Of a DNA stretch of 64,000 nucleotides, positions 12,101 to 21,700 are shown one piece after another. The stretch's first letter is position 1. Every line of letters begins with the position of its first letter. Below the pieces are notes generated by a model, which saw only the letters and a list, made by a program, of their open reading frames with translations, was not told where the DNA came from and searched no databases. This DNA is from Hortaea werneckii (Eukaryota > Ascomycota > Dothideomycetes > Mycosphaerellales > Teratosphaeriaceae). The DNA lies in assembly GCA_037044905.1 (NCBI GenBank), contig JBAOKB010000179.1, positions 62,001 to 126,000 of the forward strand. The letters are read 5' to 3'. The position numbers and the translations under genes are program-made.

Positions 12101-12473
12101 CGCATCTAGTGCTAAGGTGACCAGAGAGCAACAGACACAGCAGAGTGGTGCTAGTGAGTCGTGGGACGGTGTAACGGAAGCAGAGGTTCCATCCAGAAAT
12201 GTGAAGAATGCAAGGATCCTGCCACGGAAGAGCAGACCGCTCGCCGAAGCGCTCAGCGAGAGCCCTTCAAGGGAAAATCTCTACGAATCCTTCAGCGCCT
12301 ACGGTTCGAGCGCACGAAGCAAGCTTGACAGTTACGGGCCTTATCGGAGTGGGGAGGTAAGATCTGACAGCCTGGAGGTCGGCGAGGGGAGCAACCATGA
12401 TCATGATGGCCACTGGGAAGATCGTCGGGAAGAATACTGGCCAGAAGCAGCACATGGTGATACTCTGCGATAG
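9123..12473 (+). CDS. Long disordered protein with C4 zinc knuckle, frame interrupted by TAA at 9885
   Basis: One frame runs 9123-12473 except for a single TAA at 9885-9887. Upstream are 254 residues with a proline-rich start, a Ser run, and a Cys motif C-x2-C-x27-C-x2-C (HICRICF ... GICRRCR) that probably binds zinc. A charged helical segment (EEWEAKRARALLREAERQR) follows. The frame resumes at once after the stop and stays open for about 860 codons of Lys/Glu/Ser/Arg-rich disordered sequence with scattered YW/WY motifs (DEWYHES, RDYWEVN, YEWTHI, RDYWEAT, EEYWPE). Such a long open frame is unlikely by chance. The TAA sits in a consensus donor GTAAGA (9884), and TTACAG ends at 9913; removing these 30 nt keeps frame. 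Alternatives are a sequencing error, a real nonsense mutation or readthrough. If joined, about 1105-1115 residues. Family not recognised. Confidence 0.6.
9884..9913 (+). other. Candidate 30-nt micro-intron containing the in-frame TAA
   Basis: Begins with the consensus donor GTAAGA and ends with TTACAG. Length is exactly ten codons, so splicing it out removes the stop and preserves the frame, joining ...EGEE to HVRIRHR. It is shorter than usual for fungal introns (generally above ~45 nt), which makes this uncertain. An 87-nt in-frame alternative would end at a weak GAG acceptor at 9970. Confidence 0.35.
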
Positions 12474-13051
12474 AGGCGCGGGATAGCCTGGTCCTGACGG
12501 TGCGAGCCACGCACGGAAAGCGTAGAAGAGAGGGTGGCAATACCTGGGATTAGCTAGTCCTAAAGAAAGAAATCCATGGATGTTTTCCGAAAGAATCACC
12601 ATCCTGAGTCTGCTGCCACTTTCGAGCCGTGCGAGAAGAAGAAAGAGGTATCAAGCGAATGGCATGAATACGAGGCATTATGAACATGATGGGGCATCTT
12701 AGTATTCGTAACAATGCGCTGATATGGCGTGGAGTCTCGGACGGGTCATGAGTGTTGATGAAGTTCCCGCCTCGACTGTCTTGAGAGCAAACGCCGATGC
12801 TTCCGAGGCGGGATGACGGTGACCGAACGGCGGCCATAGCTTCGTGGGAAGAATGGCCAATGTCTGCAACCCATATGCTCTATCAGCTTCAATCAATAAA
12901 AACCTTCACCTACCATATAACTCTTCATCCCCTCTTCTACAAGTGCGGAGATTGCCAGCAGTCACGCTGAGTGGCAGCTCCTCTTCCAAGCCAGAACCCT
13001 CATCTGAACATCGTCCAACCCCCCTCCATCGTCACGATTCCAATCACAGCC
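12474..13051. promoter_or_regulatory. Upstream region of the 13052 gene
   Basis: Gene-free. The last ~150 bases are C/T-rich. Frames on the minus strand (12267-12896) have no recognisable features. Confidence 0.4.
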
Positions 13052-13870
13052 ATGACCATCCTCTCCAAGACCCTCGCCTTCAGCGGGTGGGGGTCGCTGA
13101 TAGGCGCTGCCGGGTTCGTAGCCATGACGAGACATTGCCAGATCAGCCCCGTACCGCCGACGGATTACATCTTTAACCATACTCTCTACGCCCGATTTAA
13201 CCCCAACAATGCTCCCGTCACGCAGGATATCTGTACGCGGAAAGTACCGCTGGATAAGATCAAGCCGGAGCTGCTGGAGGCGGAGAGGACGGAGAAGGGG
13301 CAGGGGAAGCTTGTTGAGGCGTTCTGTCAGGGTATTTGGGGTGGACTCGGTATGTCTTTATTCTTCTCTTGCATTCTTGAGACAACCATAAGTCAAATAT
13401 GACAATCAACAGCAAGAAAAGGCTAACGCGAAGTGTCATCAGGCTACGCCTACCAACGTCGCTACCTCGAGAAAAAGTATCGCGGACCGGAAACAGCCAC
13501 GGATCTCTGGGAACGCAAAGACCTAAAGGAAGCGGAATACCCTCTCGGCACACGGATAACGGACCACTTCGAAGTCGTCTCCAAGACGCCCACCTCCATC
13601 ATCGTGCGATGCGGCGACTCACCGCGGAAGATGGACGTGCGCGACTCGGACGGCCTGTTCGAGATGATGGCCGAGATCAAGGAGAAGGAAGGCGTGGCCG
13701 AGTTCGGACTGAAGAGTGTCTTCTACAATGGGCTGGCGCAGCCGGATAAGGTGAAGGGATGGGAAGGCGCGGAACCCCCGATGGGTCCGTGGATTCAGTG
13801 GTTACATGCGCAGTATGATAAGTTGCTTATGGAGACGAGTTTGAGGGGGCAGGTGTGTAAGTTGAGATGA
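13052..13870 (+). CDS. Conserved fungal protein of unknown function, one N-terminal membrane helix
   Basis: Two exons, 13052-13349 and 13443-13870, joined across a 93-nt intron (donor GTATGT, acceptor ATCAG), give 241 residues. The Met at 13052 is chosen because the open frame further upstream has only a GTG. The N-terminus (LAFSGWGSLIGAAGFVAMT) is a hydrophobic segment. A conserved-looking region follows with PPTDYIFNHTLYARFNPNN, GYAYQRRYLEKKYRG, LGTRITDHFEVV, IIVRCGDSP, GVAEFGLKSVFYNGL and a C-terminal YDKLLMETSLRGQV. I recall this pattern from uncharacterised proteins widespread in filamentous ascomycetes. The middle suggests a compact beta-rich fold, but no catalytic motif is obvious. No function is claimed. 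Confidence 0.8.
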
Positions 13871-14063
13871 AGAGGGAGGTGCGGTAGGTGACTTCGGCGT
13901 GAAAGCAGTTGAGTATTGTTGTGGAGTGGATGCACACTGTATACAAAGGCCGACACGCGATTTCCTGTCCCCTCTCTTCCGCAACATCACTTGCTGGTCA
14001 ACGTTCTCAAGCTTTCTAAAATGCTCCGCAAGAGGTTACTGCCTTGGAGATGAAAACCAAAAA

Positions 14064-14435
14064 TCAATCCAACATCCGCGCATCCTCATCCCAAACCCCC
14101 CACAGCTTCTCCTCCTCACTAGGATCCTCAGTACGTCGGAGCACTTCCACGCACGCCTCGCGAAGCTTAGACTTCATGCCATTGGTCATATGAGACCAGA
14201 GACTATCAACGAAGTCGTTGAAGCCAGTCGACCAGTTTTGCTGGGAAGCGAGGCTACTGCCTCTGTCGGAGGGAGATGGGTTCAGCGATGGTGATGTTGA
14301 TGATGTTGAAGGGGACTGCACATCTATTCTGGGGCGGGATGGCTTCGGTTTCGAGAGAGGTTTCGAATCGATCAAGGCATCGTAGTCGCTGACGATGATG
14401 GGGAGACTGACAAAGTCGTTGGCTAGGGTCTGCAT
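14064..14435 (-). CDS. Small hypothetical protein, 123 residues
   Basis: Single-exon frame with an ATG start. N-terminus MQTLANDFVSLPIIVSDYDA, a Ser/Pro-rich disordered middle, then a predicted helical C-terminal part (FNDFVDSLWSHMTNG ... REACVEVLRR) ending in an acidic tail (EEEKLWGVWDEDARMLD). The composition (structured ends, Ser/Pro linker) favours a real gene. It is convergent with the 13052 gene, 193 bp away. No family recognised. Confidence 0.55.
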   Translation of the reverse strand: MQTLANDFVSLPIIVSDYDALIDSKPLSKPKPSRPRIDVQSPSTSSTSPSLNPSPSDRGSSLASQQNWSTGFNDFVDSLWSHMTNGMKSKLREACVEVLRRTEDPSEEEKLWGVWDEDARMLD

Positions 14436-15159
14436 TGGATCTGTCTTTTTGTGTGAAGGTGACCTCCTGTTTAAAGTGCTTCCGGCTATCGCATTATGCC
14501 TAGATGATGGCTTTCAATCGAGTAAGTTCAATTTTCAGATGGTTTGACAGGGCAAGGATACTGCATGCTCGACACCTTTTCCATTGCAGACAAGGATACC
14601 ATGATATCTCTACATGCGGTCTGGTTCCGTGGTGTCGACGCATGCGGTAGTATCAGCAATGCATCGTGGAGGTTTGCCGACGAAGGGACAAAGAGATGTA
14701 GACATGTTGGGGAGGAGGGTAGCTGACGAGAGCACCGGCCGTCATTGTTGCTTTGTCTTGCCTCAAGGCGAGAGCTGCGTTAAGCTTGGCCTAGAGGTGA
14801 AAGCCTCAGGCCCATAAAGACTGCGGATTTCGGCGACGACTCTGGACAGCATCAGTAAAGGTCTGGCTGCTCTCAGATGCAGCTCACACAGTGCGCGCGT
14901 CACTACATAGATGAACGCAATCAGTAGTAGTGATACAGTACACGGATATGTACAAAGGCTTGCGAAGCACGTAGGGTATCTTTCGCAAGTGTAGTGGTCA
15001 AGCCCGCCACAACCCATCGGCTTCTTGGTCTATTTGCTCGTCTGCTTCTTCGCGTCCTCTCTTGTGCTCTCTCGCTCTCTGCTAATAAATTTTAAGGATA
15101 TTGGGACCGAAGTTCACATCTCCTCTATCATTTCAAGATGTAGTCGACTGGGATTCCAT
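14436..15159. other. Gene-free stretch
   Basis: Upstream of the small hypothetical and 3' of ATP synthase subunit e, both on the minus strand. Only short unsupported frames. Confidence 0.4.
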
Positions 15160-15617
15160 TTATGCCTTGACAGTCTGCAGGTACTTCTCGAGGTCGAAGT
15201 TGGGGTCTTCCGGGTTGGAGATGACTGCGAATGGGTCAGCATCCATTCTCCTAGGTCACTCACTACTGTGCCATGATCATGCGAGTATGGTGGAAACATA
15301 CCTCCTGAGCCTGACTGGGGCTGCGTCTTCCTCTGCCACTCGTCCCTCGCCTGCTGGATCAGCTTCTCCTTGCGTTCGTACTCGTGCTGGGCGTGGGCGG
15401 AGCGGTCCCGGGAGTTGATTGCGCTCTGGTGGGAGAAACCGTAGAAGACACCAAAGGCGAGGGCGCCCCAGCGCAGAACCTGTGGTTGCCCAGCATATTA
15501 GCCAATCCGACTCGGTCTTTCGCATTCAGATCACGTGTGGGCGGTATCGTGTCCAATGCTAGATGCGCTGAATGCCGGGAAGAGAGGGATCCTTACATTC
15601 ACACCCGTGCTAGCCAT
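15160..15617 (-). CDS. ATP21: ATP synthase subunit e, mitochondrial (F1Fo dimerisation subunit)
   Basis: Small inner-membrane subunit of F1Fo ATP synthase, needed for dimerisation and crista shape in yeast (Atp21/Tim11). Three exons: 15597-15617 (seven codons, MASTGVN), 15302-15479 and 15160-15224, giving 87 residues. The family hallmark is the N-terminal hydrophobic segment VLRWGALAFGVFYGFSHQ with a GxxxG-like small-residue face, followed by a charged coiled-coil helix (RDRSAHAQHEYERKEKLIQQ). The C-terminal NPEDPNFDLEKYLQTVKA is also typical. The donor of the first intron is GTAAGG and of the second GTATGT. The length matches fungal orthologues. It is divergent from the dynein intermediate chain gene, 424 bp apart. 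Confidence 0.92.
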
Positions 15618-16041
15618 TGCTCTTCTTTCCTGTTTGAGGGCGGAGAAAATAGGGATGTAGGTTGACTGCGCTCGTCTCGGTGGCTGGGATGAGTCCGAGA
15701 AGGAATGCGACGTATATTCGTGGGGTGGATGGAGAGCGATGGTGGTGGAGGTAGTGGTTGCTGGTGGGACTGTTCCGTCTGGATACGCGATTGCTGCTGG
15801 CCGGGATGCTCCGTTTTTGCAATCGGGAAGCTCGCGCCGGGGGATGGAGATTCGGGTTAGGGTTAGGGTTACTGCCGCACCCCCCATCCGCGTCGGAGGG
15901 TAAGCCCGCGCGTCTCCCTGTCTGTACCGTACCTTTGAGGTAGTGTCAGTACTGCGCGTGTGTAAATAAAGGAAATCAATCAATATTTAACCCATCCGCC
16001 GACCACTGTGGCATACACGGTCACATGATCCTACCTAGATC
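15618..16041. promoter_or_regulatory. Shared divergent promoter of ATP21 and dynein intermediate chain
   Basis: 424 bp between two divergent start codons. It contains three perfect GGGTTA hexamers (15854-15871), described separately. No other coding frame is supported. Confidence 0.6.
15854..15871 (+). repeat. Interstitial telomere-type repeat (GGGTTA)x3
   Basis: Three consecutive perfect copies of the TTAGGG telomeric hexamer in the divergent promoter of ATP21 and the dynein intermediate chain gene. TTAGGG motifs in fungal promoters are known targets of telobox (Tbf1/Teb1-type Myb) factors; binding here is inference. Confidence 0.85.
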
Positions 16042-18159
16042 ATGTCATCCTCCGTTCAAAGCCGCAAGGATGAGATTCTCGCCAAAAAGGCCAAACTGGC
16101 CGAGTTGAAGCGACAACGCGAACTGCGCCAGAAGGAATTCACCAACAATCGACAATCATTGGGTGATGCGCCCTCGACCACCACGACGACCGACTCCTCA
16201 CGCTCATCCCGTCCCACCCAGTCACGTGAGGATATCGACTCCCTCATCTCCTCCATCCTCCCCGAACACCGTCCCGCATCATCCCCGTCAGGCAGAAGTC
16301 GCACATCAAGCGCTGGGAGCCCGTTGAAGAGAGCGAGCGGCGTCGATCAGACTGGCCACATCGATGCGGAGCCACTCGATGCCCCTAAGACGCATCAAGA
16401 TCAAAATGCCTCCTCATCCACCGAGCCTCAGACATTCAGCTTCGCCGGATTGAAGACCGTCTACGATATCCCCGTCGAGAGCAAGCCCGAAATCATCACC
16501 TACAGTAAAGGTGTCCAGACAGAGCAGCAATGGGAGGAGGACGAGGAGCAACGGGAGACCAACGAGGATGACCAGGGGAGGGAGGGCGTGACCCGCAGCC
16601 CTAGCAGAAGGCGCCGACGGAAGCTGAGCGAGCGAGGGATGGAGTTGGAAGAAGAGGAGGAGATCCGACGGCGACTGCGCCAAGAGATTGAGGATGAGCT
16701 GAAAGCATTACAGCTGGATGAACAGAAGGCGGAGGACGAAAAGGAACGTTTCCCGGCGCGGGCATTACAACCTGACGAACTGAATGCGGTCACCAGCTCC
16801 AATGACTTCTTGGACTTCATCGAGCGGAGCAGTAAGGTGATTGAACGTGCTCTGGACGAGGAGTATGATGTGCTGGCAGACTATACCCTGGCATCGCGGA
16901 CGGGAGAGGACGAGGACGAGGACGAATACGTGGGTCGGAAAGGAAGGCGGATAAAAGAAGTGGCCTCCTTCGACCTGGACGACAATATGGGCAAGCGGCG
17001 AATGATATCCGGCATGGACTTCTCCCCGAAATTTCCAGAGCTGCTATGTGCCTCTTACACCAAGAGCCAGGCCAGCCCGCATGCGCCTCCTGGATTGTTA
17101 AACGTCTGGAACCTCCACCTCAAAGGCCGACCTGAATACAGCTTACACGCCACTTCCGACCTCTTGTCTTGCCTCTTTCACCCTCACCATCCCTCCTTGA
17201 TCCTAGGTGGCACTTACTCCGGCCAACTCTGTCTATGGGATACTCGAGCCCGCCACCATCGCACCGGCGAGCCAGTCCAACGCACGCCGCTAACGGGAGG
17301 AAGGACCGGCCACGCCCACCCCATCTACTCGCTAGCAGTAGTCGGCACCCAAAACGCTAGCAGCATCATCTCCGTCTCCACTGACGGCGTGGTCTGCGCC
17401 TGGTCAACCGACATGCTCACCCTCCCGCAAGAATACCTCGAACTGCACTCCCCGAACCCGAGCGCCTTCAAAACCGACGACGTAGCACCTACTTGTCTCA
17501 GCTTCCCCGCCAGCGATCCTACCATGTTCCTCGCTGGCACCGAACAAGGCGCCATCCTGCCCATCCACCGCTACGACCGCGCCGGCGCCAAAGCAGGCGT
17601 GGACACCCGAACCAGCTACCTCGGCCACATGGCGCCCATAACCGCGCTCGACTTCCACCCGTCCCGCGGCAAAATCGACCTCGGCGACCTCTTCGTCAGC
17701 TCAGGAATGGACTGGACGATCAAACTCTGGCGCTCCAAACCCGCCTCCTCCACATCCACAACCATATCAGGCCAAAACGAAATCGTGCGGCCCATCCTCG
17801 ACATCCAACGCGAAGACACCGTCTACGACGTGCGGTGGTCGCCGACCAAACCCTCCATCTTCGGCTCCGTCGACGGGTCCGGCAGCCTGGACATCTGGGA
17901 CGTGAACCTCAGCGCGGAAATCCCCGTCGCGAGCGCGCGACCCTCGCAGCAGGCCAAGGACCTCTACGGGCTCAAATCGCTGAATAAGCTTGCCTGGGAG
18001 AAGTCCCAAGGCCGACATGTGGCGGTTGGGGGGTTGGACGGGACGACGTCGGTCTTTGAGCTGGGAGGGGAGATTGGAGGAGTGGAGAGTAAAGGGGATA
18101 GTTGGGTGAATATGCGGAAGTGGGTTAGTCGGGCGGCGAAGAGTCGGGGGGATGTTTAG
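16042..18159 (+). CDS. nudI: Cytoplasmic dynein intermediate chain
   Basis: Intronless 705-residue WD40 protein. The dynein-1 intermediate chain scaffolds light chains on the motor and binds dynactin p150. The N-terminus (RKDEILAKKAKLAELKRQRE, about residues 8-40) is the coiled-coil that binds p150Glued in known homologues. A disordered Ser/Thr linker follows, then YSKGVQTEQ (residues 154-162), a close match to the LC8 light-chain recognition motif with the TQT-type core. An acidic/basic helical segment (ERGMELEEEEEIRRRLRQEI) comes next. From about residue 300 there are WD repeats (GTYSGQLCLWDT, STDGVVCAWSTD, SSGMDWTIKLWRSK, GSVDGSGSLDIWDV, GGLDGTTSVFEL). Length and order fit fungal homologues (A. 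nidulans nudI). The role is retrograde microtubule transport and nuclear migration. Confidence 0.93.
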   Translation: MSSSVQSRKDEILAKKAKLAELKRQRELRQKEFTNNRQSLGDAPSTTTTTDSSRSSRPTQSREDIDSLISSILPEHRPASSPSGRSRTSSAGSPLKRASGVDQTGHIDAEPLDAPKTHQDQNASSSTEPQTFSFAGLKTVYDIPVESKPEIITYSKGVQTEQQWEEDEEQRETNEDDQGREGVTRSPSRRRRRKLSERGMELEEEEEIRRRLRQEIEDELKALQLDEQKAEDEKERFPARALQPDELNAVTSSNDFLDFIERSSKVIERALDEEYDVLADYTLASRTGEDEDEDEYVGRKGRRIKEVASFDLDDNMGKRRMISGMDFSPKFPELLCASYTKSQASPHAPPGLLNVWNLHLKGRPEYSLHATSDLLSCLFHPHHPSLILGGTYSGQLCLWDTRARHHRTGEPVQRTPLTGGRTGHAHPIYSLAVVGTQNASSIISVSTDGVVCAWSTDMLTLPQEYLELHSPNPSAFKTDDVAPTCLSFPASDPTMFLAGTEQGAILPIHRYDRAGAKAGVDTRTSYLGHMAPITALDFHPSRGKIDLGDLFVSSGMDWTIKLWRSKPASSTSTTISGQNEIVRPILDIQREDTVYDVRWSPTKPSIFGSVDGSGSLDIWDVNLSAEIPVASARPSQQAKDLYGLKSLNKLAWEKSQGRHVAVGGLDGTTSVFELGGEIGGVESKGDSWVNMRKWVSRAAKSRGDV

Positions 18160-18773
18160 GAATCTTCCTTGCTTCCTGGTTGAAGGCTGGCAAGGCTAGT
18201 GAGGAATGATAGAGGTGGTTGGTAGGGTTTATAGGTTGCGGGAGGAGGAGAGATGATGTATAGTAGTTGCAGTAGTTTGAAGAAGTCCTCCTTGTACGAG
18301 ATACCCTTTTGCCGGTTACTTCCAAATGGCGTAGATGATTTTCCGGAAGCAGACAGAGAATCCCCGCTCTGCTAGGGGAGGATTTCGTTGCTTGATTTCA
18401 TTCATTACTCAACATGGCTCCATGGTCTCTTCTTGAATAGTCCAACGCATTCGTGTGACCTGCAACAACGGTTCTTCGTACAATAGCGCTGTACTGTCAT
18501 CATCTTCGCTCCAATCTCCGACCAATCGCCCTGCCAGAGTAGAAAACGAACAAATGTAAAAGACTGGTATTCAGAAGAAGAGAATACCATTCAATATCGC
18601 GCTACGCTATGCCCCCTACCCTGCCTGCTTCCTCACTACTAAAGAAACGCCTCGCTAGTAGAATCCAAAGTCGTGACTGCCATACAATAGAGCACCGAAC
18701 GAACCCAATCCTTCTCATCCTTCCCCATTCCACCCTCCCGAACACTACTCCTCTCTCTCTCCGCATCAAAACT
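18160..18773. other. Convergent 3' regions
   Basis: 614 bp between the ends of the dynein intermediate chain and AMP deaminase genes. Nothing coding is supported; both 3' UTRs presumably lie here. Confidence 0.5.
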
Positions 18774-21700
18774 TCAAACATTCGAAGTCCCCGATTCCCG
18801 CTTCTTCCCTTTCCTGTCTGCCTGGGGGCTCGAGGCCTGACTACCACCGCCCGCCGATCGGGACGGTAAACTATCCACTGAGCTTGCGATGGCGTTTTCG
18901 TCCTCCGTCGTGCCTGGGACAGCGTTCCCGCTTGTGGACTTGGTGACGCTGCTCTTACGGCGCTGACCGCTGGCGAGGACGCCAGGGAAATACTTGGGCT
19001 CGTTGGCGCTGACGCTCATGCCCGCGAAAGAAGCTGAAGGGGGCGCGGGGGCTTGAGTCAGGCGATGTTCGGGGCCAGCCGCGAGCGTAGTGGTGTGTTG
19101 GCTTGCCATGGATGATGCTGGTTCTGGAGGCTGAGGCGGCATGTGTTGGCCTCCAGTGAAGCTGGTGGGTGATTGGAAAGCCAGTGAGCCCGAATCACGT
19201 CCTGGAGGTGCCTGGCTCTTTTTCTCGCCCACGTCTTGTGGGACAGAGCGTGGAGCTTGCATATAGCTTTGAGGGGTCGCCACCTGGTTCGGGTTGATGT
19301 AATTGGTGCCACCCGCACGGTAAGTGGCAGGATCAATACCCAGCATGTTGCTGGTCGACGCATATGACTTGTGGCTCTGTGTGTCACTCGGAGGGCCAGG
19401 TACGGTTGAGCCTGCCGCTATGTTGCCCCCTGGACCAGGTTGGCCATGGTTCGATGCGTGCAATTGGGACGACAGAGCTTGCTGCTGCGCCGCAGGAGGT
19501 CGTGTGTACCTCTCGATCATGTTCAACTCCAGCTGCAAGGTCTCGTGACGGAAAGCTTCGCGGATGTTTGGCACATTCACCTTTGCCATATCGTTTCCAC
19601 TGACACCTGGGAAGTAGTATTGCTCACCAAGCCACTTCCTCTTCACGTCGTGCTCGAACCCACTCTGCAAGACCGAATGCTTAGCTAGCTCACACATGTC
19701 CACAGCACTCAGCTTGTAGATCTGAGCAGCTACAGCATACTCCTCGATCAAAGGCTCCTTTGTGAAGGCAAATTGCAATGGATCATCGGTACTCAAACTG
19801 ACATTGAGGCCGCGACGGAAGTACTGCAAGAATGGATTGCGCTCGTAAGCCAAGAACAGTGCGTTATTGCTCAACGGGCTCATCGCGACGCCAATTTGCT
19901 CCAGGTAGAAGATGTATTGCAGGAGCGGCACCTTTCGCAGCAAGAGACCATGTGAGATACTATGGCAACATAGCACTGCTGCGGCAAGGTGATCAGTGTC
20001 GCCCGCCTCACCGCAGTGCGGCCGGAGAGCGAAAGTGTTGAAGCCACGCTGCTTGCGCCACACGTTCAAAGACGCAATGTTAGCAAAGAGATAGTAGATC
20101 CAATAGCTGTAAGGCGGGTTTTGGGGAGTGTTCCAGTCACGCGGAAGGGGGAACTTGCGGTAGATGCGGCGCTCGGTCTTGCTTTCATCGTCCACGGAAT
20201 CAAAACCGATGACTCGCTGCAGGAAGATGTGAAGCTTCGGGTGCTTAGAGGGATTCTGAGTGGCTTCGAACAATGGCTGGAAGAGGTTGACAACAATCTC
20301 GTCGAAGCTCTCGCAGTTGCCATTGGACTTGTACACATCGTAAAGTCGTGGGATCTGGATCAGCCATCTGACGTTGTGAGAGAAGAGCTTATTGTCGACC
20401 ACCCAGGCAGCAAGCTTGTCCCATTCGTCAAGCGTACGACCATAGATGGAGATGCGCCACTCGACCATCTGATACTTGCTGCTTTCCAGATCGGACATTA
20501 CTTCCTTGGTGATTTCAGCCAGGTAACGGCCGTGAATGAAATTGTCTGTCTTCAGGAAAATTGTTCGCAGTCTACTTTCTCCGATGGGGTTGTACTTCAA
20601 GTTGAACTTGTCGAAACGGTGGAAGCTGTCAGTGTGTGCGTGCATGTCCAAGGTGTCGATGCTCAGGTCGTAAGCAGTAAGTTTGATACTTTCGAACACC
20701 TCCCGTAATGTGAGATGCTTCCCGTCCCTAAACAGGACCACCTCGTCAGGAGACTTTTTCATCTTGCTCTTGATGAAGCGGAGTAGATGCTTCTGGTTCA
20801 TGCAAGCGGAATGGTGAACATGGGTGTCGACCTTCCTGACATTGTAAAAGTCACGGTGAGGGACAGCCTTGGTGTCTGCCACTTCCTGGTATTCGTTCAA
20901 GAGTACATATAGGTTGAACTTTCCTTCCAGATACTGCAAACGACGGAACGCAAAGGATTTGCTGGGGCCGTCGGAGGAAATGCTCAGGATGGTGTCTAGG
21001 TCGATGTAGAACTCGCGAATAGTAGGGATCTGCACAATCGGCTCATTCATCTCAAGCGAGTGCTGGTTCTCATAGACTTGATATACACCATTCTCGTCAA
21101 GCTTGTAAGTCATCTCGGCAGGTCCAGGCACAGGAAGGCAATCATCCAGCGAGAAGTCCTCGCCGATGTCTTGGCCGTACTTTCGACCCTTTCTCGGTTT
21201 GATCCTCGGCGTCTGCCCAGGCGTGTGGCCCGGCGAGTTATTTTGCGAGTTGGTTTGCGAGCGTTGGCCACTTGGCTTCGCGTCGTTGCCATCCTGAGCT
21301 GCCTGGTCAGGGTAAGGCGGGTACAAGTTCCATCCTGGCTGATCTCGTGGGTTATCGTCTGGCCCTTGAAGTGAAAGTCTGATGTACTTGTGCCTCAAGT
21401 CGAGGACCTTCTGGATGTTGCTGTAGATGGCGTGCAGCTCACTGGTCACGCTGGAATCGTTCATGGCGTCAAGACCTACTCCCGCTCCAGCACCGTGGAT
21501 GCCTTCCTTCTCGAGTAGCGGCTTGGACTCGTGTGGCAGCTTAGGATGCAGAGAGTGAGCCTGTGCCGCCTTGTCGGCGGTGACTAGAGGGTCGTTTGCG
21601 CCAGTCGGCGTTTGCGTACCGTTTGTTTGGGTCTGCACGCCGGCACTCGGCGCATTCTGAGATGCCTCACCAGCTGACCCTGAAGGCATCGGGGTCACCT

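Noticed and set aside
19989..20708. 239-codon plus-strand frame inside AMP deaminase
   Set aside because: Antisense shadow of a highly conserved coding region.
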